Source: CAWFKS01 sp963816435
GTDB lineage: Bacteria > Pseudomonadota > Alphaproteobacteria > Rhizobiales > Rhizobiaceae
Reading direction: 5' to 3'
DNA: 64,000 bases
Assembly: GCA_963816435.1 (NCBI GenBank)
Contig: CAWFKS010000005.1
Span: 186,001 to 250,000 of the forward strand
Made by a program: the position numbers and the translations under genes. This document shows positions 33,911 to 44,400 of the stretch, piece by piece (the first letter of the stretch is position 1; each line of letters starts with the position of its first letter). The notes beneath the pieces were generated by a model that saw only the letters and a list, made by a program, of their open reading frames with translations, did not search any database and was not told where the DNA came from.

Positions 33911-33973
33911 TGAAGTATCCTCCTGATATCATGTGAATTGCTAAGCAGGGAACGCCTTGCTCCGGCCGAGCGG

Positions 33974-34753
33974 TCAAAATGCGCTCGGGTAGAGCCCGCC
34001 GTCAATCAGCAGGTTCTGGCCGGTGATGTAGCCGGCATGGACAGAGGCCAGGAACGCGCAGGCCTTGCCGAACTCCTCCGCGTTGCCGAGCCGCTTCGCC
34101 GGCACCTCGGCGGCCATGCGCTCGGCCTGTTCCTCGATGCTGGTGCCGGCCTTCTGGGCGTTGAATGTCATGCTGCCGCGGATGCGGTCGGTGTCGAACT
34201 GTCCGGGCAGGATGTTGTTTATGGTCACGTTGCGGTCGGCCACCGTCCGCGCCACGCCGGCCAGGAAGGCGGTCAGCCCGGCGCGCGCTCCGGAGGACAG
34301 GTCCAGCCCGGGGATCGGCTGGTAGACCGAACGCGACGTGATGTTGACGATCCGCCCGAAGCCACGGGCGGCCATGCCGTCGATGACGGCCTGCACGAGT
34401 GCGATCGGCGTCGCCATGTTCTGGGCGACGCCTTCCAGAATGTCCTGACGCGACAACTCGCGGAAGTCGCGGAAGGGCGGTCCGCCATTGTTGTTGACCA
34501 GGATGTCCGGTTCAGGACACGCATCGAGCAGCGCCTTCTGGCCTTCCTGCGTGGAAACGTCGGCGGCGATCTCCGTCACCGTGACGCCGAACCGTTCGCG
34601 GATGTCGGCGCCGGTTGCGGCGAGCTTGTCCGCATCGCGACCGTTGATCACGACAGAGCAGCCAGCTTCCGCCAGCGCAATTGCGCAGCCGCGTCCCAGT
34701 CCACGGCTCGAGGCGCAAACGATCGCCTTCCTGCCGGCAATGCCGAGATCCAT
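33974..34753 (-). CDS. Short-chain dehydrogenase/reductase with atypical active site
   Basis: This 259-residue Rossmann-fold protein has the cofactor loop CASSRGLGRG and the VNNNGGP motif, followed by GRIVNITSRSV. Where classical SDRs have Tyr-x3-Lys it reads GLDLSSGARAGL, so the catalytic tyrosine and lysine are absent, with Ser and Arg in those positions. The C-terminus GYITGQNLLIDGGLYPSAF is normal. Some FabG-like oxidoreductases of proteobacteria share this change, and their catalysis is unclear. It heads a minus-strand group with the FAH protein, which suggests a joint catabolic role. Confidence 0.88.
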   Translation of the reverse strand: MDLGIAGRKAIVCASSRGLGRGCAIALAEAGCSVVINGRDADKLAATGADIRERFGVTVTEIAADVSTQEGQKALLDACPEPDILVNNNGGPPFRDFRELSRQDILEGVAQNMATPIALVQAVIDGMAARGFGRIVNITSRSVYQPIPGLDLSSGARAGLTAFLAGVARTVADRNVTINNILPGQFDTDRIRGSMTFNAQKAGTSIEEQAERMAAEVPAKRLGNAEEFGKACAFLASVHAGYITGQNLLIDGGLYPSAF

Positions 34754-34875
34754 GCTTCATCCTCTCCTCCGAGCTGAACTTCCTATCGCGCGACAGCGCG
34801 AAAGCACAACCGTCATAAGCCTGTGACAGGAATCGTGGCAAGGCGGGCGCGGACAACGAAGCAGCGGAAGTCGAC

Positions 34876-35697
34876 ATGCAAGCCGAGACGCCACGCCGAT
34901 ACCGGACATTGTTCATTTCCGACGTCCACCTCGGCTCGAAGCCGGCGAAGGCGGAATACCTGATCGACTTCCTGCGTCATCACGAGGCCGACACCATCTT
35001 CCTGGTCGGAGACATCGTCGACGGCTGGCGGCTGCGCCGCAGCTGGCACTGGCCCCAGGCGCACAACGATGTGGTCCAGAAGCTCTTGCGACAGGCCCGC
35101 AAGGGGGCAAGCATCACCTACATCGCCGGCAACCACGACGAGTTCCTGCGCGATTTCCAGGGAACGCATTTCGGCGGCATCGTCGTCGCCGACCGCGTCG
35201 TCCACGAGGCGGCCGACGGCCGCCGCTATCTCGTGCTGCACGGCGACCAGTTCGATTCGCTGGTCCACAACGTACGCTGGCTCGCCTATCTCGGCGACAA
35301 GGCCTACGACATGGCGATCGTCGTGAACCGCGTCGTCTCGCGCATCAGGCGCATGGCGGGCATGCCCTACTGGTCGTTTTCTTCCTGGGCCAAGATCAAG
35401 GTGAAGAGGGCGGTCAACTTCATCAGCTCGTTCCAGGAGGTCGTGGCGCAGGAGGCCCGCCGGAACGATGTCGACGGCATCATCTGCGGCCACATCCACC
35501 ACGCCGCGATCGAGCAGATAGACGGCGTGCGCTACATCAACACCGGGGACTGGGTGGAAAGCTGCTCCGCCGTCGTCGAACATTTCGACGGCACGATGGA
35601 GATCCTCTACTGGACGAACGCCGAGGTTCGCCCCGCGCTGACCGATGCGCCTCCCGTGCCGATCAGGTTGCCGGAAGAGGTCGTGCGGGCCGCGTGA
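34876..35697 (+). CDS. LpxH-like metallophosphoesterase
   Basis: This 273-residue calcineurin-type phosphoesterase shows the metal-binding blocks ISDVHLGSKP, VGDIVDGW, AGNHDEFL and CGHIHHA. The closest family is UDP-2,3-diacylglucosamine diphosphatase-like proteins. Rhizobia usually perform the lipid A step with LpxI, so this protein may act on another phosphoester or be a bifunctional relative. The segment from about residue 135 (RRMAGMPYWSFSSWAKIKVK) forms the helical insertion typical of LpxH relatives. It starts 122 bases from the divergent SDR gene. Confidence 0.82.
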   Translation: MQAETPRRYRTLFISDVHLGSKPAKAEYLIDFLRHHEADTIFLVGDIVDGWRLRRSWHWPQAHNDVVQKLLRQARKGASITYIAGNHDEFLRDFQGTHFGGIVVADRVVHEAADGRRYLVLHGDQFDSLVHNVRWLAYLGDKAYDMAIVVNRVVSRIRRMAGMPYWSFSSWAKIKVKRAVNFISSFQEVVAQEARRNDVDGIICGHIHHAAIEQIDGVRYINTGDWVESCSAVVEHFDGTMEILYWTNAEVRPALTDAPPVPIRLPEEVVRAA

Positions 35698-35703
35698 ACG
35701 CGC

Positions 35704-36687
35704 TCAGCCCCAGACCTCGGCGGTCGGCGGGGAGATCATCGAGCCGGTGAACGTCAGTCCGGGATGGCGATCGCGCGCCAGAAGCAGCGGCCCGTCGAGA
35801 TCGACATAGTCGGCATCCTGCGCCAGCAGCACCGCCGGCGCCATCGCCAGCGACGTGCCGACCATGCACCCCACCATCACGCCAAATCCGTGGTCGCGCG
35901 CCTTGTCGCGCAGCCTGATGGCCGCGGTCAGCCCGCCGGTCTTGTCCAGCTTGATGTTGACGTAGTCGTAGAGCTCGGCGAGCCGCGGCAGATCCTCTTC
36001 GGTATGCACGCTCTCGTCGGCGCAGATCGGCACCGGATGCGGGATGGTGCGCAGGATCTCGTCCTGACCGGCGGGCAGGGGCTGTTCGATCAGCGCTACC
36101 CGCGACTGCGCCGCCGCCAGCAAATGGTCGCGGATGTTGTCTTCCGTCCAGCCCTCGTTGGCATCGAGGATGATGCGCGAATCGGGTGCCGCACCGACGA
36201 CGGCATGGATACGGGCGATGTCGTTGGCCGTTCCCACCTTGACCTTCAGCACCGGCCGCTGGGCGTGGGCACGCGCCTGCGCAGCCATGTCCTCCGGCGC
36301 GCCGAGCGAGATGGTGACGGCGGTCGGCACCGGCCGGGGCGGAAGCCGGCAGGCGGTAATATGAGCACGGCGCCCCTCGCGCTTGGCCTCGAGGTCCCAA
36401 AGGGCGCAGTCTATCGCGTTGCGCGCGGCTCCCGCCGGCATTTTGGTCAGCAGATCGTCGCGGCCGATGCCGTTCTCCACGTCCGCGCGCATCGCCTCGA
36501 TCGCATCGCGCACGCTGTCGAGCGTCTCGCCGTAGCGGCTGTAGGGAACGCATTCGCCTCGGCCGAGGCTCTCGGCTTCGCCGACCGTGCAGGTGATGAC
36601 CTCGGCCTGCGTCTTGGAGCCGCGCGAGATCGTGAACAGGCCGGCGATCGGGAAACTCTCTGACTGCGTGGTGAGTTGGCGGGCCAT
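35704..36687 (-). CDS. Dipeptide epimerase (DgcA/YcjG-like), enolase superfamily
   Basis: This 327-residue enzyme of the muconate-lactonizing/enolase superfamily has the lysine motif LKVKVGT, metal ligands in ILDANEGW, IEQPLP and CADESVH, and the KLDKTGG catalytic motif. The best-known activities are L-Ala-D/L-Glu epimerisation in murein recycling and N-acetyl-D-glutamate racemisation (DgcA). The DgcN partner (DUF1611) is not seen here, so the substrate stays open. It ends six bases from the converging phosphoesterase gene. The start at 36687 is the family start; sequence to 36771 is non-homologous. Confidence 0.88.
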   Translation of the reverse strand: MARQLTTQSESFPIAGLFTISRGSKTQAEVITCTVGEAESLGRGECVPYSRYGETLDSVRDAIEAMRADVENGIGRDDLLTKMPAGAARNAIDCALWDLEAKREGRRAHITACRLPPRPVPTAVTISLGAPEDMAAQARAHAQRPVLKVKVGTANDIARIHAVVGAAPDSRIILDANEGWTEDNIRDHLLAAAQSRVALIEQPLPAGQDEILRTIPHPVPICADESVHTEEDLPRLAELYDYVNIKLDKTGGLTAAIRLRDKARDHGFGVMVGCMVGTSLAMAPAVLLAQDADYVDLDGPLLLARDRHPGLTFTGSMISPPTAEVWG

Positions 36688-36743
36688 CGCATTGCTCCGG
36701 AATTGATTCCAACGGGAAGAGGGATGGTCTAAGAGTGGCGACC

Positions 36744-37930
36744 ATGTTGGACAATGCCCGCCACAAGACAAGGCCGAAGACGGAAGAAGACCCCCGGGTT
36801 CCGCGCATCGAGTGTTCGGACGGCGGAGGCCACTTCCAGTGCCGCCTGTCTGGCGACTGGCTGACCATCAGGATCTCGGCAGTCGATGCGGAGATACGTG
36901 CGCTCGAGGAGCGCGGCGACGTCGGCAGGCTCGACCTCGACCTGTCCGGCATCGAGCGGATGGATACAGCCGGCGCCTGGCTCATCAAGCGGCTTGCCGT
37001 CGCGCAGCAGAAGCACGGCGCCCATGTGGAACTCGTCGGCGTCGAATGCAAAGGCGCAGGTGCTACTGGACGCCGTGGACGAGGCCGCGAGTGAATTGGC
37101 CGACCAGCCCAGGCGATCTCGCGGCGCTTTCGTGCTCGACTGGACTCGAGGCGCTCGGGCACGGCGTCGTTCACGTCGGCAACGATTTCCTGCTCGGCAT
37201 GCATATTCTCGGCGCCACCATTCGCGGCGCCCAGACCAAGATCGGCCGTGGTCACACGATCAACCTGGCCGCGATCGTCTCGCAGATCGACAGGATGGGC
37301 ATCGGCGCGATCGCGGTAATTGTGCTGATGTCTGCGATCGTCGGCGCCATCATCGCGCAGCAGGGCGCCTATCAGCTCCGCTATTTCGGCGCGGAGATCT
37401 TCGTCGTCGACCTCGTCGGCATTCTCGTGCTGCGCGAACTGGGCGTGCTGATGACCGCGATCATGCTGGCCGGCCGCACCGGCAGCGCGATAACCGCCGA
37501 GATCGGTTCGATGAAGATGCGCGAGGAGGTCGACGCGATGACCGTCATCGGGCTCAACCCGGTCGGCGTGCTCGTCTTCCCGCGGCTGCTGGCGCTGCTG
37601 ATCGCGCTGCCTCTGCTTACGATCCTGGCCGATTTCGCGTCACTTGGCGGTGCGATCCTCGTCTCGTGGTACTGTTCGGGAATCACGCCCGAAGCCTTCA
37701 TCGACAGGCTGCGAACCGGCATCGACCTGAGCACCGTCTTTGCCGGCCTCATCAAGGCGCCCTTCATGGCCGTCATCATCGGCATCATCGCTTCCGTCGA
37801 GGGCATGAAGGTCGAAGGCAGCGCCGAGTCGCTGGGGCGGCGGGTGACCAGCTCCGTGGTCAAGGCGATCTTCATCGTCATCGTCGTCGATGGCTTTTTC
37901 GCAATTTTCTATGCGCAGATAGACTTCTGA
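36744..37930 (+). CDS. mlaE: Lipid ABC transporter permease with N-terminal STAS domain (MlaE-like), frameshifted
   Basis: The N-terminal STAS-like domain (residues about 30-120; DLDLSGIERMDTAGAWLIKRL) is fused to an MlaE permease (GATIRGAQTK, LVGILVLRELGVLMTAIMLAGRTGSAITAEIGSM, SASVEGMKVEG). It is the membrane part of a retrograde phospholipid/hydrophobic-compound importer. Two +1 breaks, near 37052 and 37144, must be removed to read VECKAQVLLDAVDEAA and then VLDWLEALGHGVVHVG; the repaired length is about 394 residues. It opens an operon with the ATPase 14 bases later, MCE protein and lipoprotein. An alternative GTG start lies at 36735. Confidence 0.87.
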
Positions 37931-37944
37931 GGAACGCAGCCGGC

Positions 37945-38772
37945 ATGCAGACCGACGAACTGGCGACAGCGCCGGACGCCACCGACAGCGAAGCAGTGGT
38001 GCTGTCCGTCTCCGACGTCACCGTGGCGTTCGGCGAGAAGGTGATCCTGGATCGCCTGTCGCTCGACGTGCATCGCGGCGAGATTCTCGGCTTCGTCGGG
38101 GCTTCGGGCGCCGGCAAGTCGGTGCTGCTGCGGGCCGTCCTGGGCCTGGTCCCCAAGCGCTCCGGCGCCATCCGCGTCCTGGGTGTGGACGTCGATCGCG
38201 CGACCGAGGCCGAACGCACGATGATCGACATGCGTCTCGGCGTGCTCTTCCAGCACGGCGCGCTGTTCTCGGCCCTGACGGTTCTCGAAAACGTCCAGGT
38301 GCCGATGCGAGAATACCTGGACTTGCCGAAGAAGCTGATGGACGAGCTCGCCCGGCTGAAGCTCGAGCTGGTCGGCTTGCCGATGGATTCGGCCGACAAG
38401 CTGCCCTGGCAGTTGTCGGGAGGCATGATCAAGCGTGCGGCCCTGGCGCGGGCGCTGTCGCTCGATCCCGAGATCGTGTTTCTCGACGAGCCGACATCGG
38501 GGCTGGACCCGATCGGCGCGGCCGAATTCGACGAACTCGTCGGCAAGCTGCGAGACACGATGGGCTTGACTGTCTATATGGTGACGCACGATCTGGACAG
38601 CCTGTTCTCCGTCTGCGACCGGGTGGCGGTGCTTGGCAACAAGAAGGTTCTGATCCAGGGAACCATCCAGGACATGCTGGCGTCGGAAGAGCCGTGGGTG
38701 CGGTCATATTTCCGCGGTAAGCGTGCGCGACAACTCGATCTTTCGGCGCGCAAGAACGCCGGTGAGGAATAG
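37945..38772 (+). CDS. mlaF: Lipid ABC transporter ATP-binding protein (MlaF-like)
   Basis: This 275-residue ABC ATPase has Walker A GASGAGKSVLLR, the signature LSGGMIKRAALARAL, Walker B EIVFLDEPTSGLDP and the switch histidine in VTHD. The Q-loop is LFQHGALFSALTV. It pairs with the upstream permease and the downstream MCE protein to move lipids across the envelope. It is intact, without the breaks seen in its neighbours. Confidence 0.94.
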   Translation: MQTDELATAPDATDSEAVVLSVSDVTVAFGEKVILDRLSLDVHRGEILGFVGASGAGKSVLLRAVLGLVPKRSGAIRVLGVDVDRATEAERTMIDMRLGVLFQHGALFSALTVLENVQVPMREYLDLPKKLMDELARLKLELVGLPMDSADKLPWQLSGGMIKRAALARALSLDPEIVFLDEPTSGLDPIGAAEFDELVGKLRDTMGLTVYMVTHDLDSLFSVCDRVAVLGNKKVLIQGTIQDMLASEEPWVRSYFRGKRARQLDLSARKNAGEE

Positions 38773-38780
38773 AAAGTCGA

Positions 38781-40521
38781 ATGGAAACCAGGGCGAACTA
38801 CATAGCCGTCGGTATTTTCACGCTGCTTACGATCATCGCGGCGTTTGGCTTCATCTACTGGACGGCCGGCTATGGCGAGCAGGGCGAAACCGTTCGCCTG
38901 CGCGTGCGCATCCCGGGCTCCGCCTCGGGGCTGAGCCGCGGCAGCGCGGTGCTGTTCAACGGCGTCAAGGTGGGCGACGTGCGGCGGGTCTTCATCGACG
39001 TCAACAACCCGGAAGTGGCGGTCGCGGACACCGTGGTCGACCGGCTGACGCCCATCACCAAGTCGACCAAGGCCGACATCGGCCTTGCCGGCCTTACCGG
39101 CACCGCCAATATCGAACTGAAGGGGGCCAGCACCGCCGAGCCCAATCTGCTGGACGAGGCGGAGCGCAACGGCACGGTGGCGGTCATCACCGCTAACCCG
39201 TCCGCCGTCACGAACCTGCTGCAGACGGCCCAGACCATCCTCACACGCGCCGACAAGGTCGTCTCGCAGCTGGAGGGTTTCGTCGGCGATGCGCGCCAGC
39301 CGCTCACCGACACCGTCAACAACGTCCAGGCCTTCTCGGAAGCGCTGTCGCGCAATGCCAAGGGCATCGACACGTTCCTGGAGAACGTCGCCAGCCTCTC
39401 CGACACGCTGAAGGGCGTGTCGGGCCAGCTGAACGGGACGCTGAAAAGCGCCCAGGACATCCTGTCGGCCGTCGACCGCGACAAGGTCGCCCAGATCGTC
39501 GACAACGTCGACAATTTCTCCCAGGCGCTGTCGCGCAACGGCGACAACATCGACAAGATCGTCGCCGACGTCCAGAACCTGTCGACGCGCCTGAACGGCG
39601 TCTCCGACAAGCTCGACACCACGCTGACGAGCGCCAACGATCTGATCGGCGCTGTCGACAAGGAAAAGATCGCGGCGATCGTCGCCAACGTCGACAATTT
39701 CTCCCAGTCGCTGTCGCGCAACTCCGATGCCATCGACACGCTGGTTTCCAACGTCAACGGCCTCACCACCAAGATAGCCGGTGTTTCGGACCGGCTCGAC
39801 ACCACGCTCAACAGCGCCGACCAGTTGATCAAGTCGGTGGATCGAGAGAAGGTTTCGACCATCGTCGCCGATGTCCAGACCTTCGTCGCCAACGCCAAGC
39901 AGGCGACGAGCGGGCTCGACGAGATCATGGCCGGCGTCGACGATGCGGTGAAATCCATCAACAGCCTTTCCGACAACGCCAACACCATGGTCACCAAGGC
40001 GAACGGGGTTCTGGAAGGCGTCGACCCCGCGACCGTTCGCACGGCTCATGGCGAATTTCGAGCAGGCGAGCACGACGGTCAACAAAGCCGCCAACGACAT
40101 CGCGAAGGTCACCTCGAAGGTGGGCGACAGGTCGGAAGACATCGACAACTTCATTCAGAACGCCACCCAGCTCTCGGAGCGGCTGAACAAGGCTTCGGTG
40201 CGCATCGATGGAGTGCTGGCGAAAGTGGACAACCTGCTGGGGTCCAAGGACACCAAGAACCTGATCACCGATGCCAGCGAGACGCTGCAGAAGTTCCGCG
40301 ACGTCGCCGAGAAGCTCGACGCCCGCATGGGCACCATTACGGAAGGCCTCGCGCACTTCTCCGGCCAGGGGCTCCGCGATGCCGAGGCGCTCATTCGCGA
40401 TGCCCGCCGGGCGGTGAGCCGTATCGAGGAAGCCGTCAGCTCCATCGAGCGCAATCCACAGCGTCTGCTGACGGGCGGCGACGGGGCGGTGCGCCAGTAC
40501 GACGGTCGGACGCGGCGTTGA
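38781..40521 (+). CDS. mlaD: MCE-family lipid-transport protein (MlaD-like) with internal repeats, frameshifted
   Basis: A single membrane anchor (residues about 7-29) precedes one MCE domain (about 40-118; GSASGLSRGSAVLFNGVKVG and GTANIELKG). A long helical tail has three copies of a 61-residue repeat at about residues 182-364, with the pattern NFSQALSRN-ID and VSDKLDTTL. Such tails probably make a needle or barrel spanning the periplasm. The frame breaks near 40043; deleting one G restores VRTLMANFEQASTTV, giving about 579 residues. The ATG is 8 bases after the mlaF stop. Confidence 0.88.
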
Positions 40522-40584
40522 CTTTGTGCCTGTGTCGCCCCAAGACAGAACGGTTTGGCGGATGACCGGCCGCCGTTTTCGACG

Positions 40585-41200
40585 ATGCGGGTGATTAGAG
40601 TGGGTGCGGCAAGCAAGATCGTCGGCGGCGTTTTGGTCGCGTTGAGCCTGTCGGGCTGCGCAGTTCTCGGCGGCACTCCCGCGCCGCTCGACACCTACGA
40701 GCTCACCGCACCCACAGCCGCCGGAAAGCGGCGCCCGCCGCAGCCGTGTGCAGATTCTCGTTGCCGAGCCGACGGCGCTGAAAGCGCTCGACGGGCAGGA
40801 CATCGTCATCAAGCCGTCGCCGGGCGTCATCCAGTATCTGAAAGGTGCGCAGTGGGCCGACCGCCTGCCGAAGATCGTGCAGGCGCGGCTGGCCGAAAGC
40901 TTTCAGCTCTCAGACCGCGTCGGCGGCGTCGGCCGGCCGGGCGAGGGGCTTGCGATCGACTATCAGATCATCGTCGACATTCGATCGTTCGAGATTCGTC
41001 TCGACGGTGGAGCACGCGCCGAAATCGAACTCTACGCACGCATTCTGAACGACCGGAACGGCGTCATCCGCGCCTCGCGCACGTTCACGGCGACCGCACC
41101 CGTCGCCGGGAGCGGCAGCGACGCATTCGTCGCGGCTCTCGACCGCGCTTTTGCGAAGGCGGCCGTCGAGATCGTCGACTGGACCGTTCCACACCTGTAG
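40585..41200 (+). CDS. ABC-type transport auxiliary lipoprotein, frameshifted
   Basis: The lipobox LSLSGC (cysteine at about residue 24) marks it as a lipoprotein of the ABC-type transport auxiliary (PqiC/YmbA-like) family. These proteins bind the MCE component in the periplasm. The N-terminus reaches APTAAGKRRPPQP, then the frame changes near 40747. Removing one T leads to VQILVAEPTALKAL, QWADRLPKIVQARL and IDYQIIVDIRSFEI. The repaired length is about 204 residues. It is the last gene of the Mla-type operon. Confidence 0.85.
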
Positions 41201-41371
41201 AGGCCGGACAACAGCCGCCTCTGGTTTCCGGAAACCATGTTCAAGAACAGGTAGATGAAACGCGGCTTTGATTCTGCGTTTGCATGCGCCGGACGTGAGA
41301 CTTCATGCGGCTTGGCAGCCGCACGCAAGAACTCGACCGGTGTGCCGACTGCTGCAAGCTCGACCGACACG

Positions 41372-41400
41372 AAAAAGGCGGGCCAGAGCCCGCCTTTCTT
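41372..41400. terminator. Bidirectional terminator between the Mla operon and the GPR-like gene
   Basis: AAAGGCGGGC-CAGA-GCCCGCCTTT (41374-41397), preceded by AA and followed by CTT, lies between two converging genes. The stem is 10 bp and symmetrical, suiting termination from both sides. The rest of this 229-base gap shows only a short GGTTTC-CG-GAAACC palindrome near 41224-41237. Confidence 0.8.
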
Positions 41401-41429
41401 TACCGGAATTCGCCTGGTAATGGAGGACG

Positions 41430-44400
41430 TCAGCGAAGCCTTCCGCTGGCATGCGCCAGCATCGTGTAGACCTTGCCGGTGTCGGAAGACAGGTAGGTCT
41501 CCACCATCATATTGTCGCGATCGTTGCGCGAGACGTCCTCGAGCAGCTTTTCGAAGTCCCGGCAGTAGCGGTCGACGGCGGTGCGGAACTCGCCGTCCGA
41601 CTGGTACTTGCGGCGGATCTCGTCGAACGTCTGCTGGCCCTTCAGCGTGTAGAGACGGCGCGTGAAGACGTTGCGCTCGCCGCGGCGATAGCGATCCCAC
41701 AGCTCGATCGCTGCGTCGTGGTCGATGGCGCGGGCGATGTCGACCGACAGCGAGTTCAGCGATTCCACGACGTGCAGCGGAGAGCGCTCCGCCTGGCGCG
41801 GCGCCTCGTGATCGTGGGCCGGAGCGGCCTCGTCCTCGCGCGAAGCACCCCGCAGGAGGTCGTGGACCCAACCGCCGCCCTGCGACTGGTCCGGAGCCTG
41901 CTCGCGCTGCGGCGCGGCCGGACGGCGCGGTGCCTGCGGGGCAGGGCCTGCGGCCACCGGTTCTGGCCGGCGCTGCTGTGTCGGCTGCCTGGGGGCGGGG
42001 CGTTGCGCGCCCTGTCCACCCTGGCGCGGCGCGCCGGAGTCGCGGGGGCCGGAAACGTCGAGGTTGCGTCCCGACTTCGCCACGATGTCGGAGAGCTCCT
42101 TCAGCGCGTTGATCTGCTCGGTGACGGCGCGACGCATGGCGGAGGTGGACTCCCGCGTCTCTTCCGGCAATTCGAACACGCCCTTCTTGATCTCCGAACG
42201 GGTCTGCTCGAGTTCCGAGCGGATGCTGCCGGCGGTTCGCCGCAGTTCCTCGGTCGCGTCCGCGAACCGTGAGGTGGCGGCTTCCACTGCCTCGGCAATG
42301 GTCGAGCGGATGTTTTCGGTCGACTGCTTGGTGCGGGTTTCCGCCGTCTCCAGCGACCGACCGACGAGGTCCTCGAACGAATTCATGATCCGCTCGATAT
42401 CCTCGGACTTCTTGACCAGGCCGATCGACAGCTCCTCAAGCGCCGACTGCCGCTCATCCAGGGTGGAGGCGAGGTTGGTCTGCGCCGAGCCGATGAGGTC
42501 GGATGCCGTGGTGAGGACGCGGCTGTGCTCGTCCAGCCGGCTGGCGATCGCCGCGATGTCCTTGAAGGTGCGCGAGGACAGTTCCGTCAGCCTGGTGGCG
42601 TTGGAATCGACCAGCCGCGCCGAGCTGGCGAAGGACTGTGCGGCCTTTTCGGTCGTGGCGGCAAAGTTGTCGGTCGTGTCCGACAGCTTCTCGTCGATCC
42701 CGGAAAGGTTGGCGGCGGCGGCCTGGATGAGCTCGCGCAGCCTGCCGTTGTTGGCCGACAGCTTGTCGATAAGGGCGGTGACGCCTTCCGACAGGCTGTT
42801 GCTTGCCGCGTCAACGGCCGTGAGCGTCTCGGCCGTCCGCGTGGCGAGCGCATTGACGAGCTGATCGCTCTGCGCACGCAGGCGTTCGGAAGCCTGGCTG
42901 GTCGCTTCCTCGAGCTTGTTCTGCAGTTCATCGCCGCTCTGTGCGAGCTGGTCGACCAGCGGCCGCGCCGTCTCGTTGAGGATGCGCGAGATCTCCGAGG
43001 AACGAGCCGCCAGCATGGCGTTGAGCTCCCGGGTGCGTTCGCCGATCGTGCGGGCGGCTTCGTCGGTGCGCTGACCGATGTGCTGGTTGACCGCGGTGAA
43101 CGTGTCGGCGATCGAGTTGGCGCGCGCCACGAGCTGGGCTTCCGTCTGCGCCACATGCTCGTGCAGCCGTTCGCCGATGAACTCGGCGCCCTTGCCGAGG
43201 CGGGCCTCCGCATCGCTGATCTCGTGATCGATGCGCACGACGACGTTGCGCGCGCCTTCGCCCAGCCGCTGATCGACACCGTCAAGCGTCTCCGCGATGG
43301 CGCGGGCTCGGGCGTCGAGCTCGGCCGAGGTCTGATGCGTGCGGGCGATGATGCGCTGGTCCGCGTTCTCGAACGCGGCGGCCAGTTCGCCGGTCCTGGC
43401 GGCGATGCGCTTGTCGCTGTCGTCGAATGCGCCGGCGATCACCTCGGCCCGCGCCGTCAGCGATTCGGCCGTGTGCTCCACACGCTCGGCCAGCAGGCGC
43501 TCGCCTTCGCTGAAGGAGTTCAGCATCTGGGTGGCCCGTTCCACCAGCTGGCGCGACAGCTGGTCGGCTCGCTTGGTGATGTTCTTCTCGCTCTCCTCGA
43601 ATGAACCGGCGATTTCGGAACTGCGCTCGACGAGGCTCTGCGCCGTCTGTTCGAGCCGCTCGTTGAGGGCGGCCGACGTGTACTCGATGCGCTCGGACAG
43701 TGCCTTGCCGGTCTGGCTGGTGCGCTCCAGGACGCGATCCTGGCTCTGCTCGAAGGCGCCGGAGATCTCCGCGGCACGCGCGCTCAGCGCCTGGCCCATC
43801 TTCTCGGCGCGCTCCAGCACGCTCCGTTCGCTCTGCGCAAAGGACCCGGCGATCTGTTCCGCGCGGGCGCTGAGCGCCTGACCCATCTGCTCGGCCCGTT
43901 CGATCGTGCGCTGCTCGCTTTCGGCGAAGGCGTTGGCGATGTCCGCGGCCCGCGCGCTGAGCGCCTGCCCGGTCTGCTCGGCACGTTCGATCGTGCGCTG
44001 CTCGCTTTCGGCGAAGGCGTTGGCGATGTCGGCGGCCCGTCCCGGTCAGCACCTGGCTCGTCTGCTCCGCGCGCTGCAGCGTCCGCTGCTCGCTCTCGGC
44101 GAAGGTATTGGCGATCTCGGCCGCACGGGCGCTGAGTGCCTGTCCCGTCTGCTCGGCACGCTCGATCGTGCGCTGTTCGCTCTGTGCGAACGCGTCGGCG
44201 ATTTCGTTGGCGCGCTCGCGCAGGCTGAGGCCGGTTTGCTCGGCGCGCTCGATCACGCGCTGCTCGCTCTCCTCGAATGCGGCCGCGATGGCCGCGGTGC
44301 GTTCGGCGAGCATGTGCGAGGTGAGTTCGGTGCGTGCGGCGATGCGCTCGTCGGCGTTCGTGACGGCGCGTTCTGCCTCTTCGCCGATCGAGGAGGTGAT

